A stretch of DNA of 39,307 nucleotides from CAYFLR01 sp964343805 (GTDB taxonomy: Bacteria > Bdellovibrionota_B > Oligoflexia > CAYFLR01), in contig CAYFLR010000054.1 in NCBI GenBank assembly GCA_964343805.1, positions 1 to 39,307 on the forward strand, given 5' to 3'. Made by a program: the position numbers and the translations under genes. This document shows positions 32,823-39,307 of the stretch, piece after piece. Under the pieces are notes generated by a model. That model saw only the letters and a list, made by a program, of their open reading frames with translations. It did not search any database and was not told where the DNA came from. Numbering within the stretch: the first letter of the stretch is position 1; each line of letters begins with the position of its first letter.

Positions 32823-35800
32823 ATGAAATATTTACTGATATTTATGAGTTTGTGTCTATGGTTGGCTTGCGAAAAGAGCGGAGATAATGAAGAGGATGAA
32901 GGGCAGCTTGCCACTGACCCTTTAATTTCCGTAGAACAACTGGCAGATAACCAAGACAATAATAATCAAAGTGAGAGTCCTAGTGATTTATTCGAAGCCG
33001 GGGGAAATATTGAAATTTCTGCCAATACCCTTGCTATTAGTGAGGATGTGGGTTCTGATGTAGAGTTAGCTATAATCACTGAAGAATCTATGGATCTATT
33101 ATCAACTGGTGTTTTAGATGAGTTAAGTATCGCTGATGAGACAGAGGGTGAATTGTCTGCTTCTAGTTTATTAATTATTCCCAATTTGGATGTGGAGGTT
33201 AAAGAAGAATTCACTATTAAGGTTCCAGAACCTAAAAAGCAAGAGGACACCTCAGCCAATTTAATTACCAATCAAACCATTGAAAACTTGGTGGTTTTCT
33301 ATCGTGTTTTTCATCCTGAGGATAAGAAGTTCTACTCAGGCTTAGTACCCAGTGAACATTTGCAATTAGTGGCTGGAAAAGTCTTATTTAAAACAAAGTA
33401 TTTTGGAGCTTTTCAAGCTGTAAAACTGTCAAAGAAGATAGATACTCCGGTAGAGGTATTGAGTCGGGATCAGGAGTTACGAAATGTTAAAAATATCATA
33501 AAACTTGATGTGAATGGATTTGGTGCCGCCATCAGTTCTATAGAAAACCCTGCTAAGGGATTTATTATTCATCGGGACAATGCACTTAACTTCACATTAA
33601 ATGGATACTGCTCTGATAACGGGAAAGATGTTACTCTTTCTGGACCTATGAGCTTAACAACCCCTTGTGCAGGAAACAAATGGAGCGGTAAGGGTGACTT
33701 AACGGTTCCCACTGATGGCACTCTTAAGATCAATTTTTTGATTTCTCATGAAAGAGCTGACGGTGAAACATTTTCTAAAACATACAGCTATGATTTCGCC
33801 TATAAAAAGCCGGAGGTTACTATACAGGGAACGGACAATGACCAAACTGCTAATTGGTATACAGCAGAGAGTGAGTATTCTTTTAGTGGCACCTGCACTG
33901 AATTAGGTAAAAAGGTGTTTATCAAAATTAATCAAAATATTGATCTGCAAACTACCTGCAAAATAATAAGCAGTACCCAATATGAATACTATGATGATGT
34001 ACAGAAAGTTTTCGACTGGACTATTACTCTCTCGTCGGAGAACATTGATAATATCCCAGATGGAGAATTTACTGTAACTGTTACCCAATTCAATTCCATA
34101 CAAGATAAATCCGAAGCAAGCACCACTTTTTTTAAAAGTACAAGCGGCCCTCAGGTCACACTTATTGTTTCTGGAGGGGGGAGTTGCAATGACTATTTAA
34201 CTGAAAACACAATCAATTTGCAAGGGGAGTGCTCTGAGGTGGGTGAAGAAGTTGTGTTTTCAGGGGCAATAAGTGGCAGTGTGGTCTGTGGAATGGGAAC
34301 CCAAAATAATAGTGCTAACTATTGGTACTCCAATAATCATGATATTAGTGCACTTGCTGATGGTGTATTGGCTCTGAAAGCTACCCAAACCAATGAGTTG
34401 GGGGAGACCATGACTTTCACTAAAAACCTTACGAAAAGTGTGAGTTCTCCCGTTGTGCATATACCTGAAGATGCCGTTACCACAACGGAAGTTCCCTATG
34501 GAGGGGACATTGCTTGTACCGCCAATCATGACTCCTGTGACTGGAATTGGTCTGGTCCCGGTACTGTGAGTGATAATCCACATGGTATGGGAAAAGAATT
34601 TTCTGCCTTTGGGACTTATAATTTGAATCTAACCTGCAGTTTAGGGGGGAATGATACCTCTGATACATATTCCATAACCGTAGAACCTTTTGACATAGAT
34701 GCACCCACTGATGCATTTATATTAAATGTCCCAGGAAAAAGAACCCTTGATGTTTTTAAATGGCTCTACCAAGGAACTGATGAAGTGGATGCGGGCAATG
34801 ATGTTCAATTTTTGTTGGTATATCATGAGGGGAACTCTAGTTCATGGAACACTGCCAAAAATTGGCGTCCCACCAAGGGAACAACCTATAGCGCTGGGCA
34901 ATCAATTACTTATTCAGGACAAAACCTAAAAGTTATAGACATAGAACCTATGAGCAAATTAATGATGGGTCTAACCACTCAGTTCAATGTGGGTTCCACC
35001 TATTATTTTATGGTGTTTAATTATCTTTCCTCTTTAAAAATTTACTCATCTGCGCCCTTAGTGGCCGAATATACCATGCTGGATTCCCTCTATAGCATCG
35101 CCAGTTCGGTAGGAGGGGATATCAATGCAGTTTTTTATGTTGATAATGGAGCCAATGATAAACTTTATGTGGGAAATAAAATAGGAGGGGTAAATATTTA
35201 CTCTGTGGCTGGCAATTCTTTAACTCCAGATGGATTTCACTATGTAGCTGGAGAGGTTACAGAGATTTATGCTGATACCTCCAGAGCTTATATTTCCATA
35301 AATAGTCAAGACGGCTATTCTGGAGTCGACGTTTTAGATATAAGCGACACCACCAATCCTACCTTATTGAAAAAAGTGGAGATTTTAAGTGGAAGCTATC
35401 CTATTCCTATTTACAATGTTTTTTACAGCAATAACCAACTTTACACTATGATTCAATCAAGCCCCTATTTACAAATTTTTGATATCACAGACTTAAACAG
35501 CGTTTCTAAATTGGGGGATGCAACCAATGTGGGTTATTTTAGTAGTGTTTTTGTTGAGTCCAATACAGCTTACGTAAGCTATGTTGGCTCTCCAGGGAGC
35601 CTACGAACTTATGATATATCCAGTCCCGAAACAGGTATGACGCCTGATTTAGAAAACACATCCTACGCTTTTTACGACATATCTAAAAAGTCGGGGGAGG
35701 ATCTTTTTGCCCTCTATAAAGATGGGACAGACGTAGAGATTGGAACCTTTGAAGTGACTGGACTTACCATAACCTCATCTTGGGATACTGGAGTTGCTGG

Positions 35801-36956
35801 ACTTCCTAGTAAAATGACGAATAGTAGTAGCTATAGTGTATTTACCGGAGCTAACAAGCTTTTCATTGCAGATAAAACCAATTTAAGCGGAAGTAATGCA
35901 TCCCTTGATGTATCCCTAGCAGGGGATGTGGCAGCCATCGATGAATGGGTCTATGTGGCGAGAGGACAGTTAGGACTTTCGATTGTCGATATTGATACCT
36001 CTCCATTATCTCTAGCACTGGACTCTACAATTCCCATCATTGACTTTGGTAATGGACAAGGTGGGATAGCCACCAAAGGTAATTACCTATATATCGTCGA
36101 CAATACTGGTGATTTAAAAGTTATGGATATTACAAATCATTATGCTCCTGGGCTTTTCACCTCTTTTGTGATGGGAGGCTCAGATATTCAGGTAGATGGG
36201 GATTATGGCTACGTCAACTATGATGGATTTACCATTTTAAATCTAACAACCCCCTCAACTCCTACCACCGCTGGAAATGATAATAGTATTGTCTATTCTT
36301 TTGCGGCGATAGAGGGAAACTATGCATATATAATTCACAATAACTCTGGGCTCATGGTTTCTGCTGTTAATATAACTAATAAAAGCTCTCCTGCATTAGA
36401 GGTCGGCAGCGGATACCAGCCACCTAATCATGGTTCAGTAACTTTGCATGATATTAAAGTGGTGGGATCAACAGTATATATTGCAGGAGGTTCAGATGGT
36501 TTATTAATTGTGGACTATTCTAATCCAGGTAGTCCAAGTCAACTTGGTAATTATGCCGTGCCCACTAATTACTCGGTCGAAAGTGTTTATGTGAGTGGCG
36601 ACTATGCTTATATTGGAATCAATAGTAGTGTTTGGGATGACCCGCACAAAATGCAGATACTCAATATCTCTGATCCTGCCAATATAACCATTGCAGGTTA
36701 TTTTTTAACTGGTCTTGAGAGCTGGGACATTGAGGATATTGTAGTCGTAGGAAATATAGCCTATATTGTTGATAGCAGTGGGAGTGATATTTCCAAAGCC
36801 TCTCATGTTTATCAGGTGGATATTTCCAATCCTTTTGATATTTATGCCACATCCGTGTATGCGGCCACCGGCAATTTATTAAAGCTCATCATGCATAATG
36901 GCGATGCAGTTTTAAAAGATGGTGTGGAGGGGATTGTTATTATGGATTTGCCTTAA
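32823..36956 (+). CDS. large LVIVD-repeat lipoprotein with Ig/PKD-like domains
   Basis: 1377 residues; signal ends CLWLAC (C16), then an acidic Asp/Glu linker. Residues ~40-200 contain beta-rich sequence. Residues ~220-540 hold three Ig-like segments with cysteine pairs (for example LNGYCSDNGKDVTLSGPM and FSGTCTELGKKVFI). Residues ~550-620 are PKD-like (GTYNLNLTCSLGG). Residues ~760-1377 are LVIVD-type repeats: VDVLDISDTTNPTLLKKV, LQIFDITDLNSVSKLG, LSIVDIDTSPLSL, LLIVDYSNPGSPSQLGNYAV. These build beta-propellers, typical of large surface or secreted proteins of unknown ligand. The last repeat ends abruptly at VIMDLP, where LVIVD units usually continue 'SDP...'. The stop is followed in the same frame by a receiver-domain remnant. 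Confidence 0.88.
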   Translation: MKYLLIFMSLCLWLACEKSGDNEEDEGQLATDPLISVEQLADNQDNNNQSESPSDLFEAGGNIEISANTLAISEDVGSDVELAIITEESMDLLSTGVLDELSIADETEGELSASSLLIIPNLDVEVKEEFTIKVPEPKKQEDTSANLITNQTIENLVVFYRVFHPEDKKFYSGLVPSEHLQLVAGKVLFKTKYFGAFQAVKLSKKIDTPVEVLSRDQELRNVKNIIKLDVNGFGAAISSIENPAKGFIIHRDNALNFTLNGYCSDNGKDVTLSGPMSLTTPCAGNKWSGKGDLTVPTDGTLKINFLISHERADGETFSKTYSYDFAYKKPEVTIQGTDNDQTANWYTAESEYSFSGTCTELGKKVFIKINQNIDLQTTCKIISSTQYEYYDDVQKVFDWTITLSSENIDNIPDGEFTVTVTQFNSIQDKSEASTTFFKSTSGPQVTLIVSGGGSCNDYLTENTINLQGECSEVGEEVVFSGAISGSVVCGMGTQNNSANYWYSNNHDISALADGVLALKATQTNELGETMTFTKNLTKSVSSPVVHIPEDAVTTTEVPYGGDIACTANHDSCDWNWSGPGTVSDNPHGMGKEFSAFGTYNLNLTCSLGGNDTSDTYSITVEPFDIDAPTDAFILNVPGKRTLDVFKWLYQGTDEVDAGNDVQFLLVYHEGNSSSWNTAKNWRPTKGTTYSAGQSITYSGQNLKVIDIEPMSKLMMGLTTQFNVGSTYYFMVFNYLSSLKIYSSAPLVAEYTMLDSLYSIASSVGGDINAVFYVDNGANDKLYVGNKIGGVNIYSVAGNSLTPDGFHYVAGEVTEIYADTSRAYISINSQDGYSGVDVLDISDTTNPTLLKKVEILSGSYPIPIYNVFYSNNQLYTMIQSSPYLQIFDITDLNSVSKLGDATNVGYFSSVFVESNTAYVSYVGSPGSLRTYDISSPETGMTPDLENTSYAFYDISKKSGEDLFALYKDGTDVEIGTFEVTGLTITSSWDTGVAGLPSKMTNSSSYSVFTGANKLFIADKTNLSGSNASLDVSLAGDVAAIDEWVYVARGQLGLSIVDIDTSPLSLALDSTIPIIDFGNGQGGIATKGNYLYIVDNTGDLKVMDITNHYAPGLFTSFVMGGSDIQVDGDYGYVNYDGFTILNLTTPSTPTTAGNDNSIVYSFAAIEGNYAYIIHNNSGLMVSAVNITNKSSPALEVGSGYQPPNHGSVTLHDIKVVGSTVYIAGGSDGLLIVDYSNPGSPSQLGNYAVPTNYSVESVYVSGDYAYIGINSSVWDDPHKMQILNISDPANITIAGYFLTGLESWDIEDIVVVGNIAYIVDSSGSDISKASHVYQVDISNPFDIYATSVYAATGNLLKLIMHNGDAVLKDGVEGIVIMDLP

Positions 36957-37118
36957 CTCCCGATCATTCTAATTACCGGAATGCCTGAAGAAGATAGTGA
37001 AGTTCAAGAGGCACTCAAGTTAGGTGTAGATGGATTGCTGCTGAAACCTTGGAGTGTTGAGGATTTGTTGGTTAAAGTGCAGAAAATATTCAGTCCCCGT
37101 GGCCTCAAAAGCTTTTAA
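36957..37118 (+). pseudogene. 3' remnant of a response-regulator receiver gene
   Basis: Directly after the TAA of the LVIVD gene and in the same frame, codons read LPIILITGMPEEDSEVQEAL, KLGVDGLLLKPW and DLLVKVQKIF, stopping at 37116. This is the second half of a receiver domain (beta4 with switch threonine, helix 4, KP motif, helix 5). There is no start codon or first half, so it cannot be expressed on its own. Confidence 0.75.
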
Positions 37119-37283
37119 TAAAATATTAACGAGTTTAGAGGCCGCTTTTCCCTTCAATTATGGCCTCATACTTAACTAATGGCTTATCAAAGGACTCTGA
37201 GGCCGGTTTTAAGGGTAAAATCGGCCTGAGAAGTTGTTAATAAATCATTAGCCAGCTTTCAGTCCGACTTATGCGATTGCCTC
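37101..37283. repeat. degenerate tandem 61-bp repeat, about three units
   Basis: GGCCTC occurs at 37101 and 37162, GGCCTG at 37223 and GCCTC at 37279, the first three spaced by 61 bases. A second landmark GAGGCC at 37138 and 37199, with CAGTCC at 37260, also repeats every 61. The first unit overlaps the end of the receiver remnant. Unit length and landmark order (GCCTC, then about 35 bases, then GGCC) agree with the 62-bp array at 23381. Confidence 0.6.
37200..37227. other. 12-bp stem hairpin at a repeat boundary
   Basis: AGGCCGGTTTTA (37200-37211) and TAAAATCGGCCT (37216-37227) form a 12-bp stem with one G-T pair and loop AGGG. The previous boundary has the weaker GAGGCC/GGCCTC pair. No T-tract follows on either strand. 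Confidence 0.6.
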
Positions 37284-37290
37284 AAAAATA

Positions 37291-37318
37291 GGCCGGGCCG
37301 CGAAGGCCGGGCCGCGAA
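37291..37318. repeat. two tandem copies of a 14-bp GC-rich unit
   Basis: GGCCGGGCCGCGAA occurs at 37291-37304 and 37305-37318, followed by GGC, in an AT-rich setting. The rest of the spacer to 37503 holds nothing recognised. Confidence 0.85.
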
Positions 37319-37503
37319 GGCAATGCGAAATAACGAATGGGTGAAATTTTGTTTTGCGGAATAATTGGGAGGTAAAAACTAAAACAGGTGGCAATAACTG
37401 GAGTCGAGCTACAGTTTATAAAATCCTGATTATAGCCTACTCTAGGTAATTACGATTTTTCAAAGGAATAACTATAATTCATATACACAATATTTATGCT
37501 TTA

Positions 37504-38724
37504 TTGAAAGAGCATAATAGATATGTTAAACGAAAATCAAATAGAAAATTTTCAAGGAGGCTATATATTAATCAGCTTGTAATAAATTTTAAAGCCATGG
37601 CACAGAATATTGAAAAGGTAAACTCATGGTTAGGGACTAGAGAGGGAATGTCTTGGACTTTGGTAACTAAAGTGCTATGTGGGCATGAGGATACCATGAA
37701 AGCTCTTCAATTATTAGGTGCCAATTCTATTGGAGATTCACGTTTGGCAAATATAATGCCTCTCCAAGACCATTTGATAAATAGTGACAAGTGGTATTTA
37801 CGAATCCCCACTATTACTGAATTAGATGATATAGTTTCAAATTTTGATGTGAGTCTAAATTCTGAGGTAGCGACTCTAAAGAAAATCAATGAAATTGCTA
37901 AAAAGATGAATAAAGTTCACAAGGTTATCATCATGATCGAGCTGGGAGACTTAAGAGAAGGTGTTCTTCCAGGAAAACTCACGGCTTTTTATGAGGAGGT
38001 CTTTGGGCTAAAACATATTGATGTTTTAGGAATTGGCTCCAATTTTGGTTGTTTGAATGGTAGTATTCCAACCATAGACCAATATATGCAACTCGTATTA
38101 TATCGAGAACTTTTAGAGTTAAAATTTAATCGTCCTTTACCGGTAATTTCCGCTGGAACCAGTGCCTCTATTCCACAACTTTTAACTGGAGAACTACCTA
38201 AGGGAATAAACCACTTTCGAGTTGGAGAAAGTATTTTTTTAGGAACAGACTTAATAAATGGTGGACATATTAAAGGCTTACGCGAGGATGTTTTTATCTT
38301 GCGGTCTGAAATCGCAGAAGTAAAAGAAAAAAGTTGGACCCCTTTAATGGAACCGGGAAGTAATATTTCGCCTTTTGAACAACCTAACCTGGATATTCAA
38401 CCAGGCCAGAGAGGGCGAAGGGCTGTCTTGACTGTAGGGCAATTAGATGTGGATGTTAATGGACTGACGCCAACTAGCGATGAATTTTCTATTGCTGGAG
38501 CTAGTAGTGACATGACGGTTATTAATATTGATGATAATTCATCACCAATAAAAATTGGTGATTTCATTGATTTTAAGCTTAATTATTCTGCCTTAGTCAA
38601 CTTGATGCATAGCCGTTATATTACTAAAGTGACCACACCCGAAATTGATCAACTAAAAGGTCAAATAGATAAGAACCCCCCATATACAGAATTACCAATA
38701 GATCAGCCCATGATTTCCTATTGA
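37504..38724 (+). CDS. alanine/ornithine racemase-family PLP enzyme
   Basis: 406 residues from TTG 37504, the only in-frame usual start that keeps the first strand; see the ribosome-site entry for an alternative. The fold-type III PLP barrel follows the ornithine-racemase-like order: INQLVINFKAMAQNI, TLVTKVLCG (K56, the PLP lysine), ANSIGDSRLANI, LRIPTITELDDIV, LNSEVATLKKI, VIIMIELGDLREGV, VLGIGSNFGC, ISAGTSASIP and INHFRVGESIFLG. Those motifs match the ornithine racemase type, which makes D-ornithine, more than classical Alr; the substrate is not proven. C-terminal beta domain present. It precedes the GNAT gene by 16 bases, so the two are likely one unit. Confidence 0.85.
   Translation: MKEHNRYVKRKSNRKFSRRLYINQLVINFKAMAQNIEKVNSWLGTREGMSWTLVTKVLCGHEDTMKALQLLGANSIGDSRLANIMPLQDHLINSDKWYLRIPTITELDDIVSNFDVSLNSEVATLKKINEIAKKMNKVHKVIIMIELGDLREGVLPGKLTAFYEEVFGLKHIDVLGIGSNFGCLNGSIPTIDQYMQLVLYRELLELKFNRPLPVISAGTSASIPQLLTGELPKGINHFRVGESIFLGTDLINGGHIKGLREDVFILRSEIAEVKEKSWTPLMEPGSNISPFEQPNLDIQPGQRGRRAVLTVGQLDVDVNGLTPTSDEFSIAGASSDMTVINIDDNSSPIKIGDFIDFKLNYSALVNLMHSRYITKVTTPEIDQLKGQIDKNPPYTELPIDQPMISY
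37553..37559 (+). promoter_or_regulatory. strong ribosome binding site inside the predicted racemase start region
   Basis: AAGGAGG sits at a normal distance (CTATAT spacer) before an ATT codon at 37567, in frame with the racemase. No ATG, GTG or TTG lies in the right place. Either it is fortuitous, or translation starts at ATT, giving INQLVINFK as the first residues. Confidence 0.35.
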
Positions 38725-38740
38725 CATAAAGGTTGATACT

Positions 38741-39202
38741 ATGAATCAGATTCAAATAAGCTATTTGAAAAACCAAGAAGAAATTCCCTCTTGGTTGAGC
38801 TTTGAACTGTTAAATGAATTTATTTTTGAAAACCTTAAGCCTTTCAATGACACCTTGGAAGAAATACACAAAGGTTTAAGTTATGCCTTTGGTATTGAAA
38901 GAAAACCCGGTGGATTTGTACTCCTAGCTCATGAAAATAAGAACCTTTTAGGAGTTCTTGTTATGCTAAAGACTGGAATGGGTGGGTTTATCCCTGAGAA
39001 TGTCCTCTTATACATTGGGGTAAAACCTGAATCTCGTGGAATGGGCATTGGGCGACAACTTATTGAGCAAGCTAAAGAGCATTGCTCAGGAGCCATTAAA
39101 CTACACGTGGAACATGATAATCCTGCTATTCACCTTTATAAAAGAGAAGGGTTTACGAGTAAATATATTGAGATGCGTTACAATAATGGTTCATCTCGAT
39201 AG
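38741..39202 (+). CDS. GNAT-family N-acetyltransferase
   Basis: 153 residues; ATG 38741 follows AAAGG. The acetyl-CoA motif A is GVKPESRGMGIGRQLIEQAK (R99 to G104 forms the RxxGxG pyrophosphate loop) after the strand NVLLYIGV, and motif B ends IKLHVEHDNPAIHLYKREGF with the tyrosine of the LYxxxGF signature. Complete GNAT fold. The substrate is unknown. Because it is only 16 bases after an amino-acid racemase-like gene, it may acetylate a D-amino acid or product of that enzyme (inference). The last 100 bases of the window after it contain no certain gene. Confidence 0.88.
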   Translation: MNQIQISYLKNQEEIPSWLSFELLNEFIFENLKPFNDTLEEIHKGLSYAFGIERKPGGFVLLAHENKNLLGVLVMLKTGMGGFIPENVLLYIGVKPESRGMGIGRQLIEQAKEHCSGAIKLHVEHDNPAIHLYKREGFTSKYIEMRYNNGSSR

Positions 39203-39307
39203 AGTTTATATTAAATCTTGAATTTTTAGAGGAAAAAAGTTTGGCAAAGAAGGGCTCTTCATCAAAAAAAGGGGCATGAAAGATTCTGCTAAAATATTGT
39301 TACCACA

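Noticed and set aside
39241..39307. Start of a further gene at the right edge (12-codon frame from TTG 39241, or ATG 39276 overlapping its stop)
   Set aside because: Only 10 codons of the second frame are in the window and the GGGG is too close to the ATG; nothing can be recognised.

Overview
The window is a gapped scaffold (runs of N at 3863-3900, 9805-9814, 24148-24157 and 28368-28381). It is AT-rich and looks like part of a Gram-negative chromosome. It is rich in secreted proteins and lipoproteins, many with atypical lipoboxes. There are sequence-diverse repeat proteins, CheX/PAS/SpoIIE-type signalling proteins, a SUMF1-domain lipoprotein with fibre-like repeats, and an LVIVD-repeat lipoprotein. 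Together these suggest a member of the Bdellovibrionota or a related delta-proteobacterial lineage. That placement is an inference from gene style; no rRNA or phylogenetic marker is present.

Layout. (1) 1-5300: a Y1 (REP-associated type) transposase cut by the left edge, a hemerythrin-like protein lacking its first helix, a secreted phospholipase D-like protein, and a two-gene unit of a lipoprotein plus a secreted protein with protein-kinase-like motifs. (2) 5223-9537, minus strand: a signalling and sulfur-relay cluster. In transcription order it holds a CheX-PAS-SpoIIE phosphatase, a stand-alone receiver, a shortened and apparently catalytically dead S-adenosylhomocysteine hydrolase-like protein, a DsrE-like protein, TusA, and a truncated PAS sensor. 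The last gene ends at a junction where an opposing membrane-protein ORF is also cut off. (3) 9631-17535: a small Cys-rich secreted protein, an LTA-synthase/phosphoethanolamine-transferase-like enzyme, an HD hydrolase, a large SUMF1 lipoprotein, YitT- and YdjM-type membrane proteins and a secreted unknown. (4) 17551-23161: a 1405-residue repeat lipoprotein with beta repeats, perfect 11-mer LEA-like repeats and a Pro-rich linker; an LCMT-type methyltransferase; and a secreted protein made of three 34-residue repeats. (5) 23162-23897: an intergenic region with six tandem 62-bp repeats, a possible promoter and a strong hairpin. (6) 23898-31927: two methyltransferase fragments either side of an assembly gap, Cys-rich and beta-propeller-like lipoproteins, a family VIII esterase/beta-lactamase-like lipoprotein, a small outer-membrane-type protein, an alpha/beta hydrolase and an APH-type kinase. 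(7) 31954-37503: a decayed region with glycine-zipper and ankyrin-like remnants, a 1378-codon LVIVD lipoprotein, a receiver-domain remnant in frame just past its stop codon, and a degenerate 61-bp repeat array. (8) 37504-39202: an alanine/ornithine racemase-like enzyme and a GNAT acetyltransferase, probably co-transcribed.

The most unusual candidates are the SAHH-like/DsrE/TusA/receiver/phosphatase cluster, the two related 61/62-bp repeat loci 14 kb apart, the secreted kinase-like protein, and several rearrangement junctions that either reflect genome plasticity or scaffold errors. No tRNA, rRNA or CRISPR array was recognised.
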